A stretch of 64,000 bases of DNA from Kitasatospora phosalacinea. Its GTDB lineage: Bacteria > Actinomycetota > Actinomycetes > Streptomycetales > Streptomycetaceae. The DNA lies in NCBI RefSeq assembly GCF_030268885.1, contig NZ_BSSA01000036.1:23277-87276 (forward strand). The letters run 5' to 3'. Shown piece by piece: positions 52,671 to 60,939 of the stretch. Each line of letters starts with the position of its first letter. The first letter of the stretch is position 1. The position numbers and the translations under genes are program-made. The notes below the pieces were generated by a model. The model did not search any database, was not told where the DNA came from, and was given only the letters and a program-made list of their open reading frames with translations.

Positions 52671-53672
52671 TCAGTTCACCGGGACGGCGCGGGCGAAGCC
52701 GCCGTCCACCATGAGTTCGGCGACGGTCTCCAGCTCCGCGGGGCTGCCCGCGAGGCGCAGCAGGAACGCGTCGAAGCTGTCGCCGCAGGGCAGCAGGAGG
52801 CGCTGCACGCGCTGCTCGACGGACTCGTCCGAGCCGTCGTCGCGGGCGTCGTCGTGGGGCAGGAAGCCGACCGAGCCGGTGCCCTCGCCGCGGACCTTGA
52901 CGGTCAGCAGGCCGCCCTGCAGGTAGGCGACGGCGAGGTGGTCCTTGGTGAGGTGGTCGCGCAGGCACTTGTTGGCGTACACCAGGTCGTGGGTGCCGTA
53001 CTCCTCGCTCAGGGTGAGGAACGGCTGGTCGACCAGCAGGCCGAGGTCCACGTCGAGGGCGACGCCGGCCGGGCCGCGGCCGCCGGTGAGCTTCAGGAAG
53101 TCCCGGTAGGCGGTGGGCAGCGGGTGGCCGAGGCGCTGTTCGGCGCGCTGGACGAGGTCCTCGGTGACGACGACCGGGTCGCCGCCGTCCTTGGCGAGGG
53201 TGAAGTGCGCGGGGCGGTGGTCCTGCAGCGGGCGGGTGCCGCGGCGGGTGTGGTCGGCGGTGGAGCTGGCCAGGCCGCCGTGGTGCCGCAGCAGGGCCTT
53301 GACCTCGACCGGGACGAGCTCCATCCGGCGCCAGCCCGCGGGGGCGCGGCCGACCACGTGGTGCCACGTCCAGCCGGGCGGGGTGGCGACGGCGCTCTCC
53401 AGGTCGGCCCAGAGCTCGTGGCCCTGGGTGTACAGCGCGGCGTTCGCCGACACGTAGTCGGTCAGGCGCAGTTCGTCGACGCCGAAGCCCTCCGGCGGGT
53501 CGGCGACCTCGGCGGCGGCGGCCGCGTACGGCGCGAAGTCGGGGTACCCGTTCTCGTCGACGCGCACGCCCCGGGGATGCCGCTGGGCCCGGACCGGGTC
53601 CGGGAACTGCACCACCTGGCCCGCGTACGCCGCGTTGGGCACGGCGGTGGTGCCGGGCCGACCTGTCGTCAT
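52671..53672 (-). CDS. WHH/HNH-like domain fused to SMI1/KNR4 (SUKH) domain
   Basis: The 333-residue protein has an N-terminal region (1-95), then a WHH-type HNH-like block with GWTWHHVVGR (W103-H105), MELVP (117-121) and HHGG (130-133). The next His expected two to four residues after LVP is Lys125, so the nuclease may be inactive or altered. The C-terminal half (about 165-315) is SUKH: TEDLVQRAEQRLGHPLPTAYRDFL with typical SMI1/KNR4 layout, and LVDQPFLTLSEEYGTHD. It precedes the deaminase-SUKH-4 gene by 25 bp on the same strand, so they form one operon. The ATG at 53672 has GGGGGA upstream. Confidence 0.8.
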   Translation of the reverse strand: MTTGRPGTTAVPNAAYAGQVVQFPDPVRAQRHPRGVRVDENGYPDFAPYAAAAAEVADPPEGFGVDELRLTDYVSANAALYTQGHELWADLESAVATPPGWTWHHVVGRAPAGWRRMELVPVEVKALLRHHGGLASSTADHTRRGTRPLQDHRPAHFTLAKDGGDPVVVTEDLVQRAEQRLGHPLPTAYRDFLKLTGGRGPAGVALDVDLGLLVDQPFLTLSEEYGTHDLVYANKCLRDHLTKDHLAVAYLQGGLLTVKVRGEGTGSVGFLPHDDARDDGSDESVEQRVQRLLLPCGDSFDAFLLRLAGSPAELETVAELMVDGGFARAVPVN

Positions 53673-53805
53673 CTGTGGTCCCCCACTGGCAGAAGCCGAT
53701 GTCCTCGGGGACCAGCGTAGGGCAACGGCCGTTCGCGTTCGGGGCACGGGCCCACCCTGGCCGGCCGCGCGGACGGCCGGGGCCCGGCCGGGCGCCCGCC
53801 GCGGG

Positions 53806-54912
53806 TCAGCGGCGGCGCAGCGCGGCGGCCAGCACCTCGGCGACCCGGGCCTGTTGGCCCTCGGTGAGCTGCGGGAACAGCGGCAGGGTGAGCAGCTGCC
53901 CGGCGGCCCGCTCGGTGACCGGGAACGCGCCCCGGTCGTACCCGAGGTGCCGGAACGCGGGCTGCAGGTGCACGGGGACGGGGTAGTGCACGCCCGCGCC
54001 GATCCCGGCCTCCTGCAGGGCGGCCAGCACGCCGTCGCGGTCGCGGTCGACCCGCACCGCGTACAGGTGCCAGACGTGCTCGTTGCCGGGCAGGGTGCGC
54101 GGCAGGGTGAGGCCGTCCAGGCCGCCGAGCAGCTTGTCGTAGCGTTCGGCGGCGGCCCGGCGGGCCTCGTTCCAGGCGGGCAGGCGGCGGAGCTTGGCGC
54201 GCAGCACCACGGCCTGCAGGGTGTCCATCCGGGAGTTGAAGCCGAACCTCTCGTGGACGTACTTGCGGGCCGAGCCGTGGTCGCCGATCAGCCGGACCGC
54301 GTCGGCGAGTTCGGCGTCGTCGGTGACGACCGCGCCCGCGTCGCCGTACGCGCCGAGGTTCTTGCCCGGGTAGAAGCTGGTCGCCGAGATCCGCCCCCAG
54401 CTGCCGGACGGGCGGCCGTGCCGGGTGGCGCCCTGCGACTGGGCGCCGTCCTCGACCACCGGCAGCCCGTCGGCGACCTCCAGCAGGTCGTCCACCGGGG
54501 CGAGTTGGCCGTTCAGGTGGACGGGCAGCAGCGCGACGGCCCGGGTGACCCGGTCGGCGGCCTGCTCGACGTCGATCAGGAGGTGCTCCTCGTCCACGTC
54601 CACCAGCACCGGCCGCAGCCCGGCCCGGACCACCGCCTCGGCCGTCGCCACGAAGGTGTTCGCGGGCAGCACCACCCCGCCGCCGGGCTTCAGCTCCAGC
54701 GCCCGCAGCGCCATCTCCAGCGCGTCGGTGCCGTTCGCCGTCCCCACCGCGTGCCCCGTCCCGGAGAACGCCGCGTACTCCCGCTCGAACGCGGCCACGT
54801 CCGGGCCCTTGACGTAGGCCCCGCTCGCCAGCACCGCGTCGAAGCCCGCGCGGACCTCGTCGGCGATCTCGGCGTGCGAGGCGTGCAGGTCGACCAGGGG
54901 GATGTTCGTCAC
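53806..54912 (-). CDS. DegT/DnrJ/EryC1/StrS aminotransferase (first copy)
   Basis: The 368-residue PLP aminotransferase acts on keto-sugar nucleotides. The Schiff-base Lys is in TSFYPGKNLGAYGDAGA, the Asp that binds the pyridine nitrogen in VVEDGAQSQGA. It transfers an amino group to a 3- or 4-keto sugar; WbpE/DesV-type enzymes are the nearest match by eye. It follows the other aminotransferase gene by 30 bp and is last of four genes that begin with the Gfo/Idh/MocA gene. The start is a GTG, with a weak ribosome site. Confidence 0.9.
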   Translation of the reverse strand: MTNIPLVDLHASHAEIADEVRAGFDAVLASGAYVKGPDVAAFEREYAAFSGTGHAVGTANGTDALEMALRALELKPGGGVVLPANTFVATAEAVVRAGLRPVLVDVDEEHLLIDVEQAADRVTRAVALLPVHLNGQLAPVDDLLEVADGLPVVEDGAQSQGATRHGRPSGSWGRISATSFYPGKNLGAYGDAGAVVTDDAELADAVRLIGDHGSARKYVHERFGFNSRMDTLQAVVLRAKLRRLPAWNEARRAAAERYDKLLGGLDGLTLPRTLPGNEHVWHLYAVRVDRDRDGVLAALQEAGIGAGVHYPVPVHLQPAFRHLGYDRGAFPVTERAAGQLLTLPLFPQLTEGQQARVAEVLAAALRRR

Positions 54913-54942
54913 GGGGGTGGGACCTTTCCGGGGTAGGAGGGC

Positions 54943-56079
54943 CTAGCGGCCCAGGGCCGCCTGGAGGGCGCTGACGACGTGGTCCTGCTGCGCGTGGGTG
55001 AGCGAGTGGTACAGCGGCAGGATCAGCGTCCGCGACGTGATCGTCTCGGTCACCGGGAGCGGCACCCGGGCGGTGCCCTTGTACGGGGCCTCCAGGTGGG
55101 CGGCCATGATGCCGCGCCGGGCGGAGACGCCGTCCGCGGCCAGCCGGGCGAGCACCTCGCCGCGGTCGGGGGCGTCCTCGGGGAGCAGCAGCCACAGCGA
55201 CTGGAAGTTGGAGGTGCCGTGCGCCGGGTCGCCGACCAACCGGGCGGCGAGTTCCGGGCCGAGCAGCTCCCGGTAGCGGTCGGCGAGTTCGCGGCGGCGG
55301 GCGACCATCGCGGGGAGCTTGCCGAGCTGGACCAGGCCGATCGCGGCCTGGACGTCGGTCATCCGGTGGTTGAAGCCGATCTCGTCGTAGGTCTCGACGA
55401 CGCCCGCCCCGCCCGCCCCGGCGTGCCGGTCGGCGGCCGAGACGCTCATCCCGTGCTCGCGCAGGCGCCGCAGCCGGGCGGCGAGCGCGGCGTCCCGGCA
55501 GGTGACCATGCCGCCCTCGCCGGTGGTGAGGAGCTTGCGCGGGTGGAAGGAGTAGGCGGCGATCTCGGCGCCCGCGCCGGCCGGGCGGCCGCGGTAGACG
55601 GAGCCGGCGGCGCACGCCGCGTCCTGGACGACGACGGCGCCGCGCGGTTCGACCAGGGCCCGGATCGCGTCCAGGTCGACCGGGACGCCGCCTTGGTCGA
55701 CGGCGACGACGGCCCGGGTGCGGTCGGTGAGCAGCGGGGCGACGGTGTCGGGGGTGAGGTTGCCGGTGGCCGGGTCGACGTCCGCGAAGACCGGGGTGGC
55801 GCCGACGTAGGTGACGGCGTTGGCGGTGGCGATGAAGGACAGCGAGGGCACCACGACCTCGTCGCCGGGGCCGACGCCCGCGCCGATCATCGCCAGGTGC
55901 AGGGCGGTGGTGCAGGAGGAGACCGCGACGGCGTGCGGGACGCCGAGGTGCTCGGCGAACGCCCGCTCGAAGGCGGCCACCCGGGGGCCCTGCGCGACCC
56001 AGCCGGAGCGGACCGCCTCGGCGGCGGCCTCGGCCTCCTCGTCGCCGAGCCAGGGGACCATGACGGGGATGGTGGACAC
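54943..56079 (-). CDS. DegT/DnrJ/EryC1/StrS aminotransferase (second copy)
   Basis: The 378-residue aminotransferase has the Schiff-base Lys in YSFHPRKLLTTGEGG, VVQDAACAAGS for the pyridine Asp, and SSCTTALHLA. It differs markedly from the first copy (GVPVDLDAI and HGMSVSAADRHAG blocks), so two different keto sugars or positions may be aminated. The GTG at 56079 has AAGGAG at seven bases. An ATG at 56097 without ribosome site is less likely. The upstream hairpin (56113-56149, 10-bp stem) lies in the 101-bp gap after the epimerase gene. Confidence 0.9.
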   Translation of the reverse strand: MSTIPVMVPWLGDEEAEAAAEAVRSGWVAQGPRVAAFERAFAEHLGVPHAVAVSSCTTALHLAMIGAGVGPGDEVVVPSLSFIATANAVTYVGATPVFADVDPATGNLTPDTVAPLLTDRTRAVVAVDQGGVPVDLDAIRALVEPRGAVVVQDAACAAGSVYRGRPAGAGAEIAAYSFHPRKLLTTGEGGMVTCRDAALAARLRRLREHGMSVSAADRHAGAGGAGVVETYDEIGFNHRMTDVQAAIGLVQLGKLPAMVARRRELADRYRELLGPELAARLVGDPAHGTSNFQSLWLLLPEDAPDRGEVLARLAADGVSARRGIMAAHLEAPYKGTARVPLPVTETITSRTLILPLYHSLTHAQQDHVVSALQAALGR

Positions 56080-56180
56080 GGTGGTGCTCCTTCGCATCGC
56101 GCAGGGTGGGCGGCCGCGCCCGTGGACGGTTCCCCCGCCCGGGCGCGGCCTGCTCCCGCGGGCGTCCTGCGGGCTGCGCG

Positions 56181-57167
56181 CTAGCTCTGCTGCTCGCGCC
56201 ACCAGGCGACGAGCTTGCGCAGCCCGTCCTCCAGCCCGAGTTCGGGCTTCCAGCCGAGGTCGCGCTCGGCCGCGGAGACGTCGGCCAGCCGCCGGACCAC
56301 GCCGCCCGCGGTGTCGCGGGCGGGGCCGTGCTCGACGTCGAGGTCGGAGTCCATGGCGGCGAGCAGGGCGTCGGCGAGGCCGCGCAGCGAGACCTCGGTG
56401 CCGGAGGCGATGTTGTAGACCCGGTCGGTGACCGGGGCCGCGGCGGCCAGCAGGTTGGCCCGGGCGATGTCCTCGGTGTAGACGAAGTCCATGGTCTGCG
56501 CGCCGTCGCCGAAGATCAGCGGGGGCCGTCCGGCGGCGATCCGCTCCATCCAGCGGATGAAGACCTCGGTGTAGCGGCCGTGCACGTCCATCCGGGGGCC
56601 GTACACGTTGAAGTAGCGCAGGGCGACGTAGTCGAGGCCGTACATGGCGTGGAAGCTGCGCAGCAGGCCCTCGTTGAAGACCTTGGCGGCCCCGTACAGG
56701 GTGTCGTTGTGGTACGGGTGCTGGGTCTCGGGCGTGGGGAAGACGTCCGCCAGGCCGTAGACCGAGGCGGTGGAGGAGGCGACCACCTTGCGCACGCCGG
56801 TCTCCGCCGCGGCCTCGACCACGTCGAAGGTGCCGTCGACCATGACCTCCAGGGCGAGCCGGGGTTCGGCGGCGCACTGGGTGATCCGGATCGCGGCGAG
56901 GTGGAACAGCAGGTCGGTGTCGGTGCCGAGCAGTTCGCGCAGCAGGGCGCGGTCGCGGATGTCGCCGTCGACCACCCGCAGCTGTCCGGGGGCGGCGAGT
57001 TCCCGGGCGCGGGCCAGGTTGGCGGTGCGGCCGCGGACGAAGTTGTCGAGGACGACGACCTCGCGGGCCCCGGCCTCGACCAGCTGGTCGACGACGGCGG
57101 AGCCGATGGTTCCGGCGCCGCCGGTGACCAGGCAGCGGGAGCCTTCGAGGGGGACGGCGGCGTTCAT
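56181..57167 (-). CDS. NAD-dependent sugar epimerase/dehydratase
   Basis: The 328-residue extended SDR has the Rossmann GGAGTIGSAVVDQLVEAG, the catalytic Ser/Thr in ASSTASVYG, and the YxxxK pair in TLYGAAKVFNE. It epimerises or dehydrates a nucleotide sugar: a UDP-hexose 4-epimerase is likely, but C4 versus dehydratase cannot be told. The ATG overlaps the last codons of the Gfo/Idh/MocA gene by four bases, so translation is coupled. It precedes the two aminotransferase genes in one operon. Confidence 0.9.
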   Translation of the reverse strand: MNAAVPLEGSRCLVTGGAGTIGSAVVDQLVEAGAREVVVLDNFVRGRTANLARARELAAPGQLRVVDGDIRDRALLRELLGTDTDLLFHLAAIRITQCAAEPRLALEVMVDGTFDVVEAAAETGVRKVVASSTASVYGLADVFPTPETQHPYHNDTLYGAAKVFNEGLLRSFHAMYGLDYVALRYFNVYGPRMDVHGRYTEVFIRWMERIAAGRPPLIFGDGAQTMDFVYTEDIARANLLAAAAPVTDRVYNIASGTEVSLRGLADALLAAMDSDLDVEHGPARDTAGGVVRRLADVSAAERDLGWKPELGLEDGLRKLVAWWREQQS

Positions 57168-58336
57168 CGTGCGGCGGCCTTCTGCTCGGCGGGGTGGTGG
57201 CGGGTGATCAGCTCGGCGTCGGCGGCGGCGTCCACGGGGACGGTCGCGCCGCCGAGTTCGAGGCTGCGGGAGGCGGCGTGCAGCAGGCGCAGCACGCGCA
57301 GTCCGGCGCGGCCGTCGGTGAGCGGGGCGCGGCCCTCGGTGATGGCGGCGGCGAACTCGGCCATGACGTTGCGCAGCGCCTCCTGCTCGACCAGGGCGGG
57401 GGCGACCACGTCGCCGACCCGGTAGGAGATCAGGGCGCGGTGCCGGATGGCGTCGGTGAGTTCGTCGGGCGGGGTGAGGTCGACGCCGCGGTCGTGGATC
57501 GCGAGCCGGGCCTGCGGGTTGAGGTCGTCCCAGACCAGGGTGCGGCGGGAGCCGCCGATCAGGGTGGTGCGGACCTTGGTCGGGGAGAGCCAGTTGACGT
57601 GGCAGTGGGCGAGCGCGCCGTTGGACAGGTGCAGCGTCAGGTAGGCCACGCAGGCCCGTCCGGCGCCGATCGGGTCGGCGGCCTGGGCGCTGACGCCGAC
57701 GGGTTCGACGCCCGGCGGCAGCACGAAGTCGAGGATGGACAGGTCGTGCGGGGCGAGGTCCCACAGCACGTCGACGTCGGGCTGGACGAGGCCGAGGTTG
57801 ATCCGCACCGAGTCGAAGAACTGGACGTCGCCGATCTCGCCGCCGTGCACGAGCTCGCGGATCCGGCGCACCACCGGCGTGTAGCAGAAGGTGTGGTCGC
57901 ACATCAGGACGAGGCCGCGCTCCTCGGCGAGGGCGACCAGGTCGGCGGCCTCCTCGACGGTGGTGGTGATCGGCTTCTCGACCAGGACGTGCTTGCCCGC
58001 CTCCAGGGCGGCCCGGGCCAGCCGGTGGTGCGCGCCGGCGGGGGTGGCGATGGCCACCGCCCGGACGCGCTCGTCGGCGAGCACCTGCGCGTACGAGGTG
58101 GTGGCGGCGACCGTGGAGTACTCGCCGAGGACCTTGCGGGAGCGCTGTTCGTCGAGGTCGCACAGCCAGTGCAGCCGCAGGGCGGCGGTCTGCTGCGCGT
58201 TGCGGACCAGGTTCGGTCCCCAGTACCCGGCGCCGACGACGGCCAGGCCGATCCGCCGCTCGGGCGGGTGCTCGGTGCTGCCCGGTGCGGGCACGTGTTC
58301 CCCCGGCGCCTCGTGCGCCTCGACGTTCGACCCCAT
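57164..58336 (-). CDS. Gfo/Idh/MocA-family sugar oxidoreductase
   Basis: The 390-residue NAD-linked enzyme has the Rossmann VVGAGYWGPNLVRN, the EKP motif in VLVEKPITTT, and an active-site HDLSILDFVLPPG segment with DLAPHD. It oxidises C3 of a UDP-sugar to a keto sugar (WbpB/WlbA type). This fits a route from UDP-GlcNAc via uronate and 3-keto to the 3-amino sugar. The ATG at 58336 follows GGGGGG at nine bases. The gene is first of the four-gene operon. Confidence 0.9.
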   Translation of the reverse strand: MGSNVEAHEAPGEHVPAPGSTEHPPERRIGLAVVGAGYWGPNLVRNAQQTAALRLHWLCDLDEQRSRKVLGEYSTVAATTSYAQVLADERVRAVAIATPAGAHHRLARAALEAGKHVLVEKPITTTVEEAADLVALAEERGLVLMCDHTFCYTPVVRRIRELVHGGEIGDVQFFDSVRINLGLVQPDVDVLWDLAPHDLSILDFVLPPGVEPVGVSAQAADPIGAGRACVAYLTLHLSNGALAHCHVNWLSPTKVRTTLIGGSRRTLVWDDLNPQARLAIHDRGVDLTPPDELTDAIRHRALISYRVGDVVAPALVEQEALRNVMAEFAAAITEGRAPLTDGRAGLRVLRLLHAASRSLELGGATVPVDAAADAELITRHHPAEQKAAAR

Positions 58337-58547
58337 CGCAAGACCCCCCTTGCCGCCGCGTCGCTCGAACGGTACCGGCCCGGCCGGGCCCATCGGGGCA
58401 CAATCGGCAAAACCGGTGAAGGCCACCAGGGGCGCGCACGGCGGGAGTTCGGCCCTCCGTACACCTCCGCGCGCCCCGTGTCCGCACCCCGGCGCGGCGC
58501 GGCCCGAACGGGTTTGGCAGGCTGGATGCTCTCGGGTGAGGATTCAC

Positions 58548-58569
58548 TGTCAGTGGGGTCCGCTACCCT
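58548..58569 (+). promoter_or_regulatory. RecA-NDp/PafBC-like DNA-damage promoter
   Basis: TGTCAGTGG (58548-58556), 7 bp, then TACCCT (58564-58569). This matches the actinobacterial TGTCRGTGG-N7/8-TANNNT motif, which needs no -35 and drives recA and other repair genes. The predicted start is near 58576, about 70 bases before the YwqJ-like ATG. Confidence 0.6.
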
Positions 58570-58646
58570 GCGTGATCCACCGTCCGTCAGCAGACCCCCG
58601 GCAGCGGAGAACTGCCGGCGCACCGCACCAACGCCGAGGAGCAGTC

Positions 58647-59102
58647 ATGGACCAGTCGGGCCCGCCGCCCGTGCTGCGGCACCAGCGCGACAGCCTGCTG
58701 CCCGCGGTCGCGGCCGCGCTGTCGCTGCGCGGCGGCGAGGTGCACACGCTGGCCGGGGAGAAGTCGGAGCTGGCGCCGATGCTGCACCCGCTGGTCGGCG
58801 AGTTCCTGGCGGCGCTGCCGGTGGAGAAGCGCGAGCGCTTCGTGGGCCGCTGCCCGGAGGCGGCGCTGCTGTCCCAGTACCTGGGGCAGGTCGACGCGTC
58901 CCGCTCGAAGCGGGCCGCGCGCAAGCCGATGACGGTGCAGGAGGCCCGCAAGGCGCTCAAGGGGGCCCGGATGACCACGCTGCGGATCCGCGAGGAGGGC
59001 GACCCGGCGCACGGCACGCACGCGCCGCCGTGCCGCTCCTGCGCCCCGCTGCTGGAGCACCTGAACGTGGCCAGCGTCGCGGTCGGCCCGCCCGGCCGCT
59101 GA
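58647..59102 (+). CDS. YwqJ-like putative deaminase
   Basis: The 151-residue protein has the deaminase Zn set: C69-P70-E71 in VGRCPEAALLSQYLG (CxE instead of HxE) and C129/C132 in APPCRSCAPLL (PCxxC). Between is a basic, helical segment (RSKRAARKPMTVQEARKALKGAR). The fold and length fit the YwqJ-like family, known as toxin domains, here as a free cytosolic protein. The ATG at 58647 has GAGGAG at good spacing. The gene is followed by a SUKH-3-like gene, 48 bp later. Confidence 0.85.
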   Translation: MDQSGPPPVLRHQRDSLLPAVAAALSLRGGEVHTLAGEKSELAPMLHPLVGEFLAALPVEKRERFVGRCPEAALLSQYLGQVDASRSKRAARKPMTVQEARKALKGARMTTLRIREEGDPAHGTHAPPCRSCAPLLEHLNVASVAVGPPGR

Positions 59103-59150
59103 GCCGCCGCCGCGCGCACCCGCCCCCGTCCCCGAACCCCGGAGCACGCC

Positions 59151-59660
59151 CTGAACGCCAGCACCGTCCGCACCCAGCCCCGCTTCCCGGCCGACGTGGC
59201 CGCCGCCCTCAAGCAGGCCGGCTGGCACCCCGGCCGCTGGGAGATCCGGCAGGCCGAGCAGTGGGCCGACGCCCTGGTCGCGTACGGCGGCCCGCTGGAG
59301 CCGCAGCACGCGGTGTTCCCGGCCGCGATCGAGGCGTGGGCGGAGTTCGGCGGCCTGGCCTTCGACGTCCCGGGCGCGGGCGCCACCCTGGCCCGCACCC
59401 CGTTCCTGCTCGACCCGCGCTGCGGCCTGCACGCCCCGCGCACCCTGGCCGACCTCGGCCGCGCCCTCGACACCCGGCTCGCCCCGCTCGGCGAGGAGCT
59501 GTACGGGCAGGCCCTGCTGGCGATCGACGAGCAGGGCCGGGTCTACAGCCTCGACCACACCGGCGAGTGGTACCTGGGCGCCAGCGTGGACCGGGCGATC
59601 GGCACCCTGGTGCTCGGCCACGCCCCGCACCGGCTGCGCACCGCGTCCGACCCCGCCTGA
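59151..59660 (+). CDS. SUKH-3-like protein; apparent CTG start
   Basis: The protein of about 169 residues has RFPADVAAALKQAGWHPGRW at the start, AVFPAAIEAWAEFGGLAFDVPG, and IDEQGRVYSLDHTGEWYLGASVDRAIGTLV, the layout of SUKH-3 immunity proteins. The frame has no ATG, GTG or TTG before 59196, which would cut into the conserved opening. GGAG lies six bases before a CTG at 59151, the likely start. It forms a pair with the YwqJ-like deaminase upstream and presumably neutralises it. The stop is 7 bp from the stop of the convergent kinase gene. Confidence 0.8.
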   Translation: MNASTVRTQPRFPADVAAALKQAGWHPGRWEIRQAEQWADALVAYGGPLEPQHAVFPAAIEAWAEFGGLAFDVPGAGATLARTPFLLDPRCGLHAPRTLADLGRALDTRLAPLGEELYGQALLAIDEQGRVYSLDHTGEWYLGASVDRAIGTLVLGHAPHRLRTASDPA

Positions 59661-59667
59661 CGGCCCG

Positions 59668-60939
59668 TCAGGACGGGGGCGCCCCCGCGCGCCGCAGCCG
59701 GGACGGCAGCACCGCCTCCACCCGGAACCCGCCGTCGTCCTCCGGCCCGGCGTGGAACGCCCCGCCGAGCGCCACCACCCGCTCGCGCATGCCCACCAGC
59801 CCGTTGCCGCCGCTGGGCAGCGCCACCGGCACCGCCGCCCCGCCCGGGCACTCGTTCACCACCGACACCCGCACCCCGTTGGGCACGTACGCCAGCAGCA
59901 CCGAGACCCGGGCCCCGCCCGCGTACTTGTGCGCGTTGGTCAGGCCCTCCTGCACCACCCGGTACGCGGTCTGCTCGGCCTCGGCGACGTACGCCCGGCG
60001 CTCGCCGCTGACCGTCAGCGACACCGCCATGCCCGCCACCCGGGACTGCTCGACCAGCTCCGGCAGTTCGCCCAGGCCGCCGACCGGGGCCTCCACCTGC
60101 TCCTGCGGCTCGGTCATCCGCAGCACGCCGAGGATCTCGCGCAGCTCGTCCAGCGCCTGCCGTCCGGTCTCGCCGATCAGCTGGGCCGACTGCTGGGCCC
60201 TCGCCGGGTCCTTGGGGACGATCCGCTCCACCGCGGCGGCGTGCACCACCATCAGGCTGACCCGGTGCGCGACCACGTCGTGCATCTCCCGGGCGATCCG
60301 GGTGCGCTCCTCGACCCGGGCCCGCCAGGCCCGTTCCCTGGCCTGCTCGGCCAGCAGCGTCAGCTCGGTCTCCAGGCCCTGGGCCCGGTCCTTCAGCGAC
60401 TCCACCAGACGGCGCCGCGCCCCCACGTACAGGCCGGTCACCATCGGGGCGACGGCCATGCCGACCGCGACGAAGGCCGCGATCACCACGAACACCCAGG
60501 TCGGCGGGAGCGGTTCGGCGGGCGGGGCCTTCGCGGGCGCCGTCATCGCGAGCAGCACCATGCCGAAGGTCTCCACCGTCGCGACCGCCGACAGCACCAC
60601 CACCCGGGCCCGGCGCGAGGGCCACTCCCAGGTCGCGGCGAGCGTGTACAGCGAGACCACCAGCAGCATCACGCCGAAGAAGCCCGGCACGAACACCAGC
60701 GCCACCACCACCGGCACCACCGGCCAGCGCCGCCGCACCACCAGCGACGCCCCGGCGAGCGCCCCCAGCACCACGCACACCACCGTGACGGGCATCCCCC
60801 AGTGCAGCCTGTCCCGGACCAGCCCGTACGCGCCGACAGCGCACTCCAGTCCCGAGGCCGCGGCCAGGCCCACGTCCAGCACCGCGCTGCGCCTGCGCGC
60901 CCACCACCACACGCCGTCCCCCGCCGGCTTCTCACTCAT
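59668..60939 (-). CDS. Sensor histidine kinase, NarL-partner type
   Basis: The 423-residue kinase has five to six membrane segments in the N-terminal half (for example VVLGALAGASLVVRR), then the DHp/HisKA_3-type REMHDVVAHRVSLMVVHAAAVE (phospho-His), an N box in VVQEGLTNAHKYA and the G box GNGLVGMRERVVALGG. This type usually pairs with NarL-like regulators, but no response regulator is adjacent, so it looks orphaned. TATCGT (60947-60952) ends seven bases before the ATG at 60939, a probable leaderless start. It is divergent from ppc. Confidence 0.9.
   Translation of the reverse strand: MSEKPAGDGVWWWARRRSAVLDVGLAAASGLECAVGAYGLVRDRLHWGMPVTVVCVVLGALAGASLVVRRRWPVVPVVVALVFVPGFFGVMLLVVSLYTLAATWEWPSRRARVVVLSAVATVETFGMVLLAMTAPAKAPPAEPLPPTWVFVVIAAFVAVGMAVAPMVTGLYVGARRRLVESLKDRAQGLETELTLLAEQARERAWRARVEERTRIAREMHDVVAHRVSLMVVHAAAVERIVPKDPARAQQSAQLIGETGRQALDELREILGVLRMTEPQEQVEAPVGGLGELPELVEQSRVAGMAVSLTVSGERRAYVAEAEQTAYRVVQEGLTNAHKYAGGARVSVLLAYVPNGVRVSVVNECPGGAAVPVALPSGGNGLVGMRERVVALGGAFHAGPEDDGGFRVEAVLPSRLRRAGAPPS

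Noticed and set aside
50234..53672. Secreted polymorphic toxin
   Set aside because: No signal peptide, ESX/WxG or T6/T7-type N-terminal domain is visible in either SUKH fusion.
57194..58550. Plus-strand frame running into the ppc region
   Set aside because: Antisense to the Gfo/Idh/MocA gene, which has full catalytic motifs.
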